Assembly (NCBI RefSeq): GCF_003347495.1
Contig: NZ_QCXY01000001.1
Coordinates: forward strand, 62,001 to 126,000
Origin: Pleomorphovibrio marinus
Lineage (GTDB): Bacteria; Bacteroidota; Bacteroidia; Cytophagales; Cyclobacteriaceae
Direction: 5' to 3'
Length of the DNA stretch: 64,000 nt
A program made the position numbers and the translations under genes. Below are positions 1 through 8,432 of this stretch, in pieces; position 1 is the first letter of the stretch, and every line of letters starts with the position of its first letter. The notes beneath the pieces were generated by a model, which was given only the letters and a program-made list of their open reading frames with translations, did not search any database and was not told the origin of the DNA.

Positions 1-645
1 CACTCTGTATATCTTCCAGAAATCAACGAAAGCTATCATTCAACCAACGGTGCTTACAGGGAATCCATCCATGTATTTTTGCTTTATGGGTTAGAGGCCT
101 GGTTCAATAGAAACCAAGGAAAGTTTCCCATCAGAGTTTTTGAAGTGGGCTTTGGCACTGGCCTTAATGCCTGGCTTACCCTAATTTGGTCTGACCAATT
201 CAAGGTGCCTCTACTCTACCACACGTTGGAGCCATTTCCTCTTAACGAGGAGGTTTATAGTCAGTTAAATTATTCCACATTGGACGAAACTCTTACCCAT
301 TATCGCCCCTATTTCAAAAGGCTACATCAAATGAGCTGGGAGGAGGGTAAAGCTATAAACGAGTATTTTAATATTAAAAAGGATAAAAAAACATTAGAAG
401 AAGCCAAACTTTATCCAGCTGACATCGTGTTTTTTGATGCGTTTTCCCCTAAAAAACAACCCGAATTATGGGAACCTGAAGCACTGCATAAAGTAGTTGA
501 AAGTATGAACCCAGGGGGAGTATTGGTAACCTATTGTGCCGCCAGTAAGGTAAAGAAGTCCCTAAGTTCCTTAGGGCTTTATCTGGATAAGGTTCCGGGC
601 CCTCCGGGAAAAAAAGAAATGACCCGAGCATGGAAATTGGAATGA
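1..645 (+). CDS. mnmD: tRNA 5-methylaminomethyl-2-thiouridine methyltransferase, MnmD type (5' end missing)
   Basis: The frame is open from the first base of the window, so the true start lies to the left. The product matches the stand-alone methyltransferase half of MnmC (DUF752), which uses S-adenosylmethionine to make mnm5s2U at the wobble position of tRNAs. Visible features are an N-terminal segment YHSTNGAYRESIHVF typical of the family, the SAM-binding loop FEVGFGTGLNAWL, a conserved DIVFFDAFSPKKQPELW block, and a C-terminal GPPGKKEMTRAW block. No FAD oxidase domain follows: the stop at 643-645 comes directly after the methyltransferase domain, which is the MnmD form usual in Bacteroidota. 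Identity is firm; only the missing N-terminus is uncertain. Confidence 0.9.
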   Translation, partial: HSVYLPEINESYHSTNGAYRESIHVFLLYGLEAWFNRNQGKFPIRVFEVGFGTGLNAWLTLIWSDQFKVPLLYHTLEPFPLNEEVYSQLNYSTLDETLTHYRPYFKRLHQMSWEEGKAINEYFNIKKDKKTLEEAKLYPADIVFFDAFSPKKQPELWEPEALHKVVESMNPGGVLVTYCAASKVKKSLSSLGLYLDKVPGPPGKKEMTRAWKLE

Positions 646-665
646 GGTAATAAGGCAAAACGAAA

Positions 666-776
666 ATGTCACAATTAGTGAAGAATAAAAATCTTATTAA
701 ATCCCTCTATATCCCAGTAATTATCGGAACCGGTGCAGGTCGTGACAAGTGGCGAGCACTAAAAACCAATAATTAA
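666..776 (+). CDS. possible 36-residue small ORF
   Basis: An ATG-started frame of 36 codons lies between mnmD and the lipoprotein gene and ends 3 bases before the next ATG. It contains the segment YIPVIIGTGAGRDKW, which is not obviously low complexity. I do not recognise it and there is no family support. It may be spurious; the tight spacing to the downstream gene is the only positive sign. Confidence 0.2.
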   Translation: MSQLVKNKNLIKSLYIPVIIGTGAGRDKWRALKTNN

Positions 777-779
777 GCC

Positions 780-1313
780 ATGAAACCAATAAAATGTGGT
801 ATCCTACAAACAATTCTGTGTGGGGCATTCTTTTCGCTATTATCCTGCAGCTCAGCACCTGAAAAACAATCCAAGGAAAAGGACCTGGAAAAAGAGACTC
901 CTCGGGAGACTTCCCAACCCGAACATGGAGAAATCTGGGAATATGTTTCTCCTGAAAAACAAAAACAGACAAGGTTTAGATCAGGTAGAAAAGTTTATGA
1001 AGCCTATTTCGACAATAACAACAAGGTTAGCAATAATATATTCCCGGAAATTACTGATGCTTTCCTTCATGAGGATAAATATTATTTGAAAATTGTCCTT
1101 CCCTTCCCATTAAAGGGGGAAATCCAATTTGAAAACAATAAAGGCAAACCACTTTATGCAACAGAGATTGATAGTCAGATCATACAACTTTCATTGCATG
1201 AGGTGTTGGATTTGGAAGGTTTCAGGTTGAAAATGAATTATTTCCCAGCCCAAAATGACACGATATTGGCTTGGAAAAAAGAGGTAGATCTAAAAATTGT
1301 ACCGGGATACTAA
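780..1313 (+). CDS. hypothetical lipoprotein, 177 aa
   Basis: The N-terminus is a lipoprotein signal: a short basic start, a hydrophobic stretch, and the lipobox LLSC with Cys23 as the lipidated residue. A Lys/Glu-rich linker (about residues 28-50) follows. The rest has alternating hydrophobic and polar residues that suggest a beta-rich periplasmic or outer-membrane-attached domain. I do not recognise the family. It is the last gene before a strong hairpin and convergent with the CsbD gene, so it is probably transcribed with mnmD or alone. Confidence 0.75.
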   Translation: MKPIKCGILQTILCGAFFSLLSCSSAPEKQSKEKDLEKETPRETSQPEHGEIWEYVSPEKQKQTRFRSGRKVYEAYFDNNNKVSNNIFPEITDAFLHEDKYYLKIVLPFPLKGEIQFENNKGKPLYATEIDSQIIQLSLHEVLDLEGFRLKMNYFPAQNDTILAWKKEVDLKIVPGY

Positions 1314-1314
1314 A

Positions 1315-1349
1315 AAAAAACCGGCTCCTATTTTGGAACCGGTTTTTTT
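1315..1349. terminator. bidirectional rho-independent terminator
   Basis: An inverted repeat pairs AAAAAACCGGCTCC (1315-1328) with GGAACCGGTTTTTT (1335-1348) around a short loop, with one mismatch. It is A-rich on the left and T-rich on the right, so it can end transcription from both the lipoprotein gene (plus) and the CsbD gene (minus). It sits exactly between the two convergent stops. Confidence 0.85.
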
Positions 1350-1357
1350 ACGCTTGT

Positions 1358-1549
1358 CTATAGGGTATCTATGAAGCCTTTGATATCTTCCTTTGCTTTT
1401 CCCGTCTTTTTTTGGATCCTTCCTATCAACTCATCTTCCTCCCCTTCGGCATAGGATAAATCATCGTCGGTAAGATCACCATAATTTTGCTTTAATTTGC
1501 CTTTGACAACATTCCAGTTGCCTTTAAGCTTATCTTTCCATTCACTCAT
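1358..1549 (-). CDS. CsbD family stress protein, 63 aa
   Basis: This short acidic protein has the CsbD hallmark order: [18 protein letters not shown] at the N-terminus, a middle [26 protein letters not shown], and a C-terminal ED-IKGF segment. Length and composition fit the family exactly. CsbD-like proteins are general-stress proteins of unknown biochemical function. The neighbouring DUF2383 gene, 39 bases upstream on the same strand, is another protein often found in stress or stationary-phase sets, so the two probably form a small stress unit. Confidence 0.9.
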   Translation of the reverse strand: MSEWKDKLKGNWNVVKGKLKQNYGDLTDDDLSYAEGEEDELIGRIQKKTGKAKEDIKGFIDTL

Positions 1550-1588
1550 TTGATAATTGGTTTAGGGTTGTTAAAATAAAATATAAAA

Positions 1589-2032
1589 CTAAAGCTCTTG
1601 CTTGAGCCCCTGAAGTTGCTGAATTGCAACTTTAATCAATCGCTGTTGTTCTTGAAGCATGTCTTTTATGTAGGCAGGTAGTTGGCTTTTTGCCAGAGCA
1701 CTTTCATAAACCCTAAGTGCCTGCTTTTCTCCTTCCATGGCATCTGCAATTACATTTTCCTCTGTATTATCGGCCACAAGGGCTTTTGTGGCCAACCAGG
1801 TTCTATGAAAAAAACCTTTCACACTTCCTGAAACTTTTAAATCAAGTCCCATTTTTAGGCCTTCATTTTTAAGTTCTTCCTGAAAAAGTTTTCTCTGCTG
1901 GGAGAATCTTAAAAAGAGGGTGCTGAATTCACCAATCTTAATTTTTTCGGAAGCAGTTTGGTATCCTTCCTCCCCGTCTTCACATATGGCAAGCACCTCT
2001 TCTAATGAATCTTTTATTTTTTCGGTATCCAT
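1589..2032 (-). CDS. PA2169-type four-helix-bundle protein (DUF2383), 147 aa
   Basis: The protein is almost entirely amphipathic helix and shows the ferritin-like DUF2383 pattern: an N-terminal helix with a CEDGEEGYQTASEKI turn, then LRFSQQRKLFQEELK, a Trp-containing linker (HRTWLATKALV), and an E-GEKQALRVYESAL helix. The family is known structurally as a four-helix bundle; a metal-binding role has been suggested from the fold but no activity is established. It is encoded upstream of the CsbD gene on the same strand. Confidence 0.8.
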   Translation of the reverse strand: MDTEKIKDSLEEVLAICEDGEEGYQTASEKIKIGEFSTLFLRFSQQRKLFQEELKNEGLKMGLDLKVSGSVKGFFHRTWLATKALVADNTEENVIADAMEGEKQALRVYESALAKSQLPAYIKDMLQEQQRLIKVAIQQLQGLKQEL

Positions 2033-2157
2033 TGTAGTTGGTTTAATACTTTAAAATATCGAATAGATTAAAAGAAATAATCATGCCAATAATATGGAAA
2101 TAGCAAGAATAAAATTTTAATATCCTAGAATGAATGGGACTACTGGTATTCTTTCAT

Positions 2158-2292
2158 GTGTTTATAATTGTTTCTTAATGGTCACATAGCCTGCCCCTGC
2201 CTGCCCCGAACTCGCTTCGGGGAACTCGTTTCGGGGGAATCTCGCAACGATAATCATCCCAGTGTGTGAGGTGCTCGTCATGCTCGATTTCA
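2158..2292 (-). repeat. dispersed leader repeat, copy A
   Basis: Read on the minus strand this copy starts with TGAAATCGAGC, runs through GATGATTATCGTTGCGAG and the CCCCGAA/TTCGGGG hairpin, and ends AATTATAAACAC followed by ATG at 2157-2155. That ATG opens only a five-codon frame (MKEYQ), so here the repeat does not feed directly into a gene. The nearest same-strand gene starts 122 bases further on (2032). The rest of the 2033-2449 gap shows no gene. Confidence 0.85.
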
Positions 2293-2449
2293 CTAGCGGA
2301 ATGATCCTAAACCAATTTTGCTTTTACTAGCTTAAACCAATTGCAGGGCTGGTTTTCCGTCTTATCTATTTGGACAATAAATCGGTTAAAAAATCAGATT
2401 CCAAACCATTGATCTGTCAACTTGAAGAAATTCGGCAATTTTATTGGCA

Positions 2450-3832
2450 TCAACCCTGCACCTGCTTCATCAGGTTATTCAAGCTCTCTGCCAAAGTAGG
2501 ATGGGCGATGGGAAGATCTTTGATCTGTTCATAGGTCACTCCTCCAATCATGGCCATTTGAAGAATGGCCATGACTTCTCCTCCATCCATACTTAAAATA
2601 GTGGCTCCAAGGATTTTTCCGTCTTTTGGATCGACCAAAACCTTAAAAAAGCCCTCCTTTTCATCGGCTTCCAAGGTTCTTCCAGCATGCTTCATCCAGA
2701 ATTTCCCTAATTTATATGGAATTCCTCTGTTCTTTGCCTGTTGTTCATTCAGTCCTATTCTTGCCAGTTGGGGATCAATAAAAATACAGTATGGAACTAG
2801 CCTATTCTTATGGGATAGCACACGGTTTTCGTAAACTGCCTGAAACACCAAGTTAGCATCATTATAGGCAATATGGGTAAAAGGAGGGCTGCCAGACACG
2901 TCGCCCATGGCATATACGTTTTTAAGACTTGTCCGAAACTGTTCATCTACCTCAATAAAACCTTGATCGGTAAGCACAATACCGGCTTCTTCTGCATTCA
3001 ACCCCTCAATATTAGGCTTCCTCCCTGTAGCCACTAGGAGGTGGGAACCTTTTAAGGTGACCCCTCTTCCGTCTTGCCTTCCCTTTATGGAAATTTGGCC
3101 TTCCTCATTTAAAACCTCCTCTGCTTCAAAATTAAAATAGGTGCTGATCCCTTCCTTTTTAAAAATGGCACTTACTTCTTTACAAACATCTGTGTCCTCT
3201 TTACTTACAAGTCTTTCTGCGGAATCCAGAACGCTGACCTCACTTCCAAATCTTCTGAACATTTGGGCGAATTCCAACCCGATATATCCTCCCCCCAAAA
3301 TCAACAAACTTTTTGGGGTTTCTTCCAAGTCCATTATGGTGGAACTAGTCAAAAAAGGAACTTGGTCCAGCCCTCTAAGGTTGGGGAGTTTGGTTTTGGA
3401 CCCTGTATTTATAAAAATAGCATCTGTAGAAAGAGACCGTTTAATGCCATCAGCCTGCTGTACAGCCACATGCCCCTGGCCCACTATCGAGCCCTTGCCC
3501 ATTATTACTGTGATATTCTCTGCCTTATCCAAACCTTTTTGTGCACCTCCCCTAAAAAGATGCACAATATGATTTTTGCGTTGCTTAATTTTTTTTTGAT
3601 TAATCCTGAAAGCATCGACTTCAATTCCGTAATCTCCTGCCCTTGAGACAGTGTGAGCCACCTTTGCGCAGAAAGCCATTGTCTTAGTCGGGCTGCAGCC
3701 ATCGTTGATGCAAGTCCCGCCTATGACGCGCTGTTCCACAAGAGCAACCGTGTGCCCCTTACTACTGATTTTATGGGCTAATGGCATCCCTGCCTGTCCA
3801 GCTCCAATAATGACCGCATCGAATCTTTCCAT
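2450..3832 (-). CDS. FAD-dependent pyridine nucleotide-disulfide oxidoreductase (mercuric reductase-like)
   Basis: A 460-residue class I flavoprotein disulfide reductase. It has the FAD dinucleotide loop IIGAGQAGMPLA (8-19), the redox-active pair C41/C46 in GGTCINDGCSPTK, an NAD(P)-binding loop GGGYIGLEFAQMF, the second FAD motif YAMGDVSG, and the C-terminal dimerisation domain with catalytic HPTLAE. There is no N-terminal metal-binding domain and no C-terminal Cys pair, so true mercury reduction is unlikely; it belongs with the 'MerA-like' or lipoamide-dehydrogenase-like enzymes. I place the start at the ATG at 3832 (MERFDAVI) because the upstream TTG lies inside the DUF427 gene. It could serve as E3 for the nearby E2, but that is inference. 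Confidence 0.85.
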   Translation of the reverse strand: MERFDAVIIGAGQAGMPLAHKISSKGHTVALVEQRVIGGTCINDGCSPTKTMAFCAKVAHTVSRAGDYGIEVDAFRINQKKIKQRKNHIVHLFRGGAQKGLDKAENITVIMGKGSIVGQGHVAVQQADGIKRSLSTDAIFINTGSKTKLPNLRGLDQVPFLTSSTIMDLEETPKSLLILGGGYIGLEFAQMFRRFGSEVSVLDSAERLVSKEDTDVCKEVSAIFKKEGISTYFNFEAEEVLNEEGQISIKGRQDGRGVTLKGSHLLVATGRKPNIEGLNAEEAGIVLTDQGFIEVDEQFRTSLKNVYAMGDVSGSPPFTHIAYNDANLVFQAVYENRVLSHKNRLVPYCIFIDPQLARIGLNEQQAKNRGIPYKLGKFWMKHAGRTLEADEKEGFFKVLVDPKDGKILGATILSMDGGEVMAILQMAMIGGVTYEQIKDLPIAHPTLAESLNNLMKQVQG

Positions 3833-3837
3833 TACAG

Positions 3838-4116
3838 TTACTCCACTTTTACACCCTTCCAAAATGCCACCCTGCCCTTGATATGCTTGGCCGCTTCTTT
3901 GGGATCATTGTAAAACCAGGCTGCATTGGGATTTATGTCTTCCCCTACCCTGATGTGATAATAGTTCGCAGTCCCCTTCCAAGGACAGGCGCTGCTGTGT
4001 TCCGAAACTTCAAAAAACTCCTTGTTCAAAGATTCATGAGGGAAATAATGGTTGTTTTCTACAATTACCGTATCATCGGTCTCTGCCAGGAGGGTGTTTT
4101 TCCAGATTGCTTTCAT
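3838..4116 (-). CDS. DUF427 domain protein, 92 aa
   Basis: This is a single DUF427 domain: a small beta protein with the conserved blocks FPHESL, SACPWKGTANYYHI and AAWFYNDPKEAAKHIKGRVAFW. The family is widespread and of unknown function; the invariant Cys-Pro-Trp-Lys motif suggests a binding pocket. It is encoded just ahead of the flavin oxidoreductase with only five bases between stop and start, so the two are co-transcribed and perhaps translationally coupled. Confidence 0.88.
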   Translation of the reverse strand: MKAIWKNTLLAETDDTVIVENNHYFPHESLNKEFFEVSEHSSACPWKGTANYYHIRVGEDINPNAAWFYNDPKEAAKHIKGRVAFWKGVKVE

Positions 4117-4150
4117 GGCTTATGAGTTGATTGAACTGAAAGATACGCAT

Positions 4151-5443
4151 TTAAGTCTTGGTTAGCTTGGTTTCTAAGCTAAATTCCTCTAAATGATCAG
4201 CAACTCTCTTAACAAACATTCCCCCCAAGGCACCATCCACCACCCTATGGTCATAGGAATGCGAAAGAAACATCTTATGCCTGATTCCAATAACATCTCC
4301 TGTGGGTGTCTCTATTACGGCTGGCTTTTTCACGATGGTCCCCACTGCCATGATGGCCACTTGGGGCTGAACAATGATGGGGGTTCCCATAATGTTGCCA
4401 AATGAACCCACATTGGACAATGTATAGGTGCCTCCAGTTAACTCATCGGGATCCAATTTATTGTTTCTTGCCCTTTTCGCCACGTCATTGATTTTTTTGG
4501 ACAACTCATTTAGGGTAAAGTTGTCCGCATTTTTAATTACCGGAACAATCAAGTTCCCGTTAGGAAGTGCCACAGCTATCCCTATGTTTATGGCCTTCTT
4601 CTTGATTATTTTTTCCCCATCCACGGCGATGTTAATCATGGGGTATTCCTTAAGTGCCTTTGCTATGGCCTGAACAAAAATGGGGGTGAAGGTAAAACTC
4701 TCCCCTTCCTTTTGCTTATATGCCTCTTTTATTTTGTTTCTCCACAACACTATGTTTGTAACGTCCGCTTCCACAAAAGAGCTTACATGGGCAGAAATTC
4801 TTTTGGAGTCCAACATTCTCTGGGCTATCACTCTCCTCATCCGGTCCATCTGAATGACTTCATCCTCCCCGCTTACCAAAACCTTCCTAGGTTGTTCTTG
4901 CAAAATTGCCCCGCCATCCTTTTTTGAGTTCAAATAGTGAAACATGTCATCTTTTGTGACTCTCCCTTCTCTTCCTGTCCCAGGTATTTGGGCAAGCTCC
5001 GTTTTGCTGATTTGCTCCTTTTTGGCAATACTCAAGACCAATGGGGAATAAAACCGGGCATCTTCCACGTCCTCGCTTTTTTGCGCCAAGCTGGTTCTAG
5101 AACTGGGTTGAACCAAGGAGGCAGTATTTGGGGGGGCAGCTTCCATGATGTCTGCCATTTTATCGTCATTCGTTGTCTGCTCATCCGCAGCAGCATTTTC
5201 GTCACTGGTTTCAATCAAAGCAATAGGAGCCCCTACCTCAGCTACCTCCCCCTCCTTCACCAGAATTTTTTTTAAAACACCTCCGTGCAATGCAGGAACT
5301 TCTGTGTCCACTTTATCCGTGGCCACTTCCAGAACCGACTCATCTTGGGCGATTTCCTCACCCTCTTTCTTCAACCAGGTGAGTATAGTGCCTTCGAAAA
5401 TGCTTTCTCCCATTTTGGGCATGATCATTTCTACTACTGCCAT
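4151..5443 (-). CDS. 2-oxo acid dehydrogenase complex, dihydrolipoyl acyltransferase (E2)
   Basis: The 430-residue protein has the full E2 layout. A lipoyl domain (about 1-78) carries the lipoylated Lys44 in ATDKVDTEV. An Ala/Pro/Asp-rich linker follows. The E3/E1-binding domain (about 130-170) contains SPLVLSIAKKE and IPGTGREGRVTKDD. The catalytic domain ends with SYDHRVVDGALGG, whose HxxxDG motif supplies the active-site His and Asp. One lipoyl domain and the DKVDTEV context favour a branched-chain or general 2-oxo acid complex over pyruvate dehydrogenase, but the substrate cannot be fixed from sequence alone. E1 subunits are not in the window. Confidence 0.88.
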   Translation of the reverse strand: MAVVEMIMPKMGESIFEGTILTWLKKEGEEIAQDESVLEVATDKVDTEVPALHGGVLKKILVKEGEVAEVGAPIALIETSDENAAADEQTTNDDKMADIMEAAPPNTASLVQPSSRTSLAQKSEDVEDARFYSPLVLSIAKKEQISKTELAQIPGTGREGRVTKDDMFHYLNSKKDGGAILQEQPRKVLVSGEDEVIQMDRMRRVIAQRMLDSKRISAHVSSFVEADVTNIVLWRNKIKEAYKQKEGESFTFTPIFVQAIAKALKEYPMINIAVDGEKIIKKKAINIGIAVALPNGNLIVPVIKNADNFTLNELSKKINDVAKRARNNKLDPDELTGGTYTLSNVGSFGNIMGTPIIVQPQVAIMAVGTIVKKPAVIETPTGDVIGIRHKMFLSHSYDHRVVDGALGGMFVKRVADHLEEFSLETKLTKT

Positions 5444-5523
5444 AGGTGTTATTATTTGGGCTTAGCGATAAAGTTAAAATTAAATTTTAAATACAACATC
5501 GCAAAACCTATGTTTCAAAATCT

Positions 5524-6783
5524 TTAATCGAAATCCCCCAAAATACACTTTCTCAATAAGTTAAGAGCCGATACTGCTGTGAGATGAATATTAACGGCTC
5601 TGTCCTGGGTGAGTTTCAGGTGTTTCGTTTCCACTCCGCTTTTATGGGCACATGCGATCCAAACCGTACCCACCGGCTTGTCAGGTGTACCTCCCTCTGG
5701 CCCTGCTATGCCACTACTGGACAACCCGTAGTCTACACGAAACTTTTCTTTGACGCAAGCAGCCATTTCCATTACCGTGGCTTCACTTACAGCACCGTGC
5801 TCCTGAAGTGTTTCACCTCCTACCCCTAGCACTTTTTCCTTTATTTCATTATGATAGGGTATCATCCCTCCCCTGAAATAGGCACTCGACCCTGAAATAC
5901 TGGTAATGAGGTGGGCAATATACCCACCCGAGCAACTTTCTGCAAGTGCCATGCTCTCCCCTTTTTGGGATAACAGGTGACCAACCACACTATGAAGCTG
6001 ATCCTGGTTATATCCATAAATATACTTCCCAATTTTCGGAAGTAATTTATCCAGGTGAATATCCACCTCATTTTCAGCTTCTTCAAAAGTATTGCCAATG
6101 GCCGTAAGCCGGAGCTTCACTTCTCCCAATGAGGGCAGGTAGGCCAATCTCACATGATCCGGTAAGGACTCTTCCCATTCCTTAATTAAATCAGAAAGCC
6201 AGCTTTCCCCAATTCCAACGGTTTTCACCAGCTTATGATAGATCACGGGAAGGTCAAACATTTGTTTAATTTTTGGCAATACATAACCGTTCATCAACCC
6301 CTTCATCTCATGTGGAACACCGGGCATGGACATCCAGACTTTTCCGTTTTCCTCAAACCACATCCCAGGAGCAGTACCTAACTTGTTGGGCACATATTGA
6401 CATTTTGTGGGGAGATGGGCCTGTAGCCTATTGGTAGGGGTGAGTTCTCTTCCCCTCTTTTCAAAAAGCTGCCTGACCGCTTCCAGGGCCTCTGGTACCA
6501 AGGCAAGTTCACAACCGAAGTATTCCGCAAGAAGCGGTTTGGTAAGGTCATCGTGAGTAGGCCCTAAACCTCCTGTGATCAAAATGATATCGGCAGCCTT
6601 CTCCGCCTCCACAAAAGCATGAAGCATGGCTTCCCTATTATCTCCTACTGTGGTCCTTCTCACCACTTTTACGCCAATTTTGTCCAACTCCTGACTGATC
6701 CATAGGCTGTTGGTATCCTGAATTTGGCCATAAAGAAGTTCATCCCCTATGGCTAATATCTCCGCATTTACTAGTTTTATCAT
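5524..6783 (-). CDS. cinA: CinA family protein / nicotinamide-nucleotide amidohydrolase
   Basis: The 419-residue protein is a full-length two-domain CinA. The N-terminal MoCF-like domain (about 6-175) carries ILAIGDELLYGQIQDTNS and the signature TGGLGPTHDDLT. The C-terminal amidohydrolase domain (about 255-410) carries LAESCSGGYIAHLIT, SSAYFRGGMIPYHNEIK and SSSGIAGPEGGTPDKPVG. CinA-type enzymes deamidate nicotinamide mononucleotide to nicotinate mononucleotide in pyridine nucleotide recycling; the N-terminal domain is linked to ADP-ribose pyrophosphatase activity. It is upstream of the E2 gene on the same strand with an 80-base gap. Confidence 0.92.
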   Translation of the reverse strand: MIKLVNAEILAIGDELLYGQIQDTNSLWISQELDKIGVKVVRRTTVGDNREAMLHAFVEAEKAADIILITGGLGPTHDDLTKPLLAEYFGCELALVPEALEAVRQLFEKRGRELTPTNRLQAHLPTKCQYVPNKLGTAPGMWFEENGKVWMSMPGVPHEMKGLMNGYVLPKIKQMFDLPVIYHKLVKTVGIGESWLSDLIKEWEESLPDHVRLAYLPSLGEVKLRLTAIGNTFEEAENEVDIHLDKLLPKIGKYIYGYNQDQLHSVVGHLLSQKGESMALAESCSGGYIAHLITSISGSSAYFRGGMIPYHNEIKEKVLGVGGETLQEHGAVSEATVMEMAACVKEKFRVDYGLSSSGIAGPEGGTPDKPVGTVWIACAHKSGVETKHLKLTQDRAVNIHLTAVSALNLLRKCILGDFD

Positions 6784-6831
6784 GTAGCTTTTGAAGTTGG
6801 CACGTCTAATTTAATAAAAATTAGAATTAAT

Positions 6832-7620
6832 CTAGCTGTTTTTGCAGGGGTCGAGGCCTATCCGTTTCAATAACCTGTTTATTTGCTTTGACCAAGTCTT
6901 GCTTTTCCGGATGGGTCCACCAAGCTGAGCGTAAATAAAATCCTTGTGTTTGGTATTGATAAAACTATACGTCAATTGTCTATCCCTGGCTGAAACTCCC
7001 TTTCTTCTTGACCCTTTTCTGATCCGGTAATAAAACCCCGTAATGGGCAATTGGACTACTTCCCCTTCTTCTTTGAGCATGGATATCCAAAATTCCCAAT
7101 CCTCAAATCCCCAAGTCATCTCTTCCGAAAATCCGCCCACCTTTTCCCAATCCTTCTTTCTAAACAAGGCCGAGACAAATATCATGTTTCCTTCTGCCAA
7201 GGCTGCCCTGCTAAATGGTTTTAGCTTCCACTCCCCTTCCACAGCCCCAAATTTCCTCGCCTTGCAATATACTACCTTTACATTTTGATCCTTTTCCACC
7301 ACATCTACTGCCTGCTTTATGTATTCCTCAGAGATCAAATCATCGCCATCCAGCGGCAAAATATACTTTCCCTTTGCCTTCCTTATACCATGATTTCTTG
7401 CTGCTGAAGGCCCTGCATTTTGTTGCGAATAATAGGAGACCTTCACATGCCTAGCGGAAAGATCCATTGCCAGTTCTTTAGAATCATCTGTGGAACCATC
7501 ATCCACTATCACTATTTCCAGATGAGGGTAAGTGGAGCCAAGTGCCGATTCAACCGTTTCCCTCAGGTAGCGGGATTGGTTATAGCTGGGGATAACAACA
7601 CTGACTATGGGGTCTTTCAT
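6832..7620 (-). CDS. family 2 glycosyltransferase, 262 aa
   Basis: A GT-A fold glycosyltransferase. It starts VSVVIPSYNQSRYLRETVESAL, followed by IVIVDDGSTDDS (nucleotide-sugar binding), the DGDD motif (DxD-like, metal/UDP binding) in YILPLDGDDLIS, and the catalytic-region block WGFEDWEFWISMLKEEG with the ED pair. No membrane segment is visible, so it is cytoplasmic or peripheral. Donor and acceptor are unknown. Its ATG (7620-7618) is the exact end of a leader repeat (copy B), so the start is well fixed. Confidence 0.88.
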   Translation of the reverse strand: MKDPIVSVVIPSYNQSRYLRETVESALGSTYPHLEIVIVDDGSTDDSKELAMDLSARHVKVSYYSQQNAGPSAARNHGIRKAKGKYILPLDGDDLISEEYIKQAVDVVEKDQNVKVVYCKARKFGAVEGEWKLKPFSRAALAEGNMIFVSALFRKKDWEKVGGFSEEMTWGFEDWEFWISMLKEEGEVVQLPITGFYYRIRKGSRRKGVSARDRQLTYSFINTKHKDFIYAQLGGPIRKSKTWSKQINRLLKRIGLDPCKNS

Positions 7621-7778
7621 ATGTTTATAATTTCTTTTCAGCGGTCATATAGCTTGCCCCTGCCTGCCCCGAACTCGCTTCGGGGAACTCGATTCGGGGG
7701 AATCTCGCAGTCTATAATCATCCCAGTATGTGACGTGCTCGTCATGCCTGGCTGCCGTCCAGGCAGGCTCGATTTCAT
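7621..7778 (-). repeat. dispersed leader repeat, copy B, fused to glycosyltransferase start
   Basis: On the minus strand the copy runs from ATGAAATCGAGC to GAAATTATAAACAT and is followed at once by the ATG of the family 2 glycosyltransferase. It contains two hairpins: TGCCTGG/CCAGGCA near the 5' end and CCCCGAA-GCGAG-TTCGGGG in the middle. In the first hairpin both arms differ from copies C and D, yet pairing is kept. The repeat forms the whole proximal 5' leader of the gene. Confidence 0.88.
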
Positions 7779-8214
7779 TTGTCTATCTTATTCGGCTTCA
7801 AATAAAACACAATTTGCGGCTTTCCTAAAACCAAAGTTCAAGAAAAGTCCGTTCTTCAGTTAAAACTAAAATTTATTTATTTGTACTATTTCAATATTTA
7901 TATTACAATTCTAAAGTAGGTCTTTTATTGGAGGTTTAGGGAATTTTTTCGAAAATAAAAAATCATTGACCTAAAATTTAACATAAGATACCTAATAATA
8001 TTATCAAATTTAAAATAAAACATTGTTCTATTTTCCTATTCCTTAAAACTTAAAACAATAATTCCAATAAAATTAAAATTTATAGATTTGCTCTCCCTTA
8101 ACCAAAAAAAACAAAATTTTTCAAATTCCGCTTCTTAATTTTAAAAACTAATCGTAAGCTGAAAATCCTGTTTGTAATTATTTCTTTAATTTATCTAAAA
8201 TTTTGTAGATAAAC
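7779..8214. other. AT-rich intergenic region without a gene
   Basis: This stretch is strongly AT-rich with many short A and T runs. I see no open frame with protein-like composition and no convincing RNA gene. It separates the glycosyltransferase (minus) from the DUF4421 gene (plus), so it holds upstream DNA of divergent transcription units. Confidence 0.5.
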
Positions 8215-8249
8215 TTTTTGTTTTCTAATCAAAAATATTCGTACATTTG
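8215..8249 (+). promoter_or_regulatory. predicted Bacteroidota housekeeping promoter upstream of the DUF4421 gene
   Basis: TTTTTG (8215-8220) gives the -33 element and TACATTTG (8242-8249) is an exact TAnnTTTG -7 element, with 21 bases between TTG and TA. Transcription should start a few bases after 8249, about 180 bases ahead of the preferred start codon at 8433, leaving a long untranslated leader. Confidence 0.6.
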
Positions 8250-8432
8250 TCATGGGTGATTAAGCAACTTTTTCTACTACTAATTTTTAGTATTCAATCA
8301 GATGGAGGTACTACTTAAATTATTTTTATTAGCCTCCTTCCCCTTGAACCTTTTCCTACTCTTATGAAGAACACTACCTATGCTTTTCTCGTTTGCTTAG
8401 AATACATAGGTTGTTTAACTAGAAGATGCTTC

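Noticed and set aside
4193-5465. Several plus-strand frames opposite the E2 gene
   Set aside because: They are shadows of the E2 gene, whose lipoyl, E3-binding and catalytic motifs are unmistakable.
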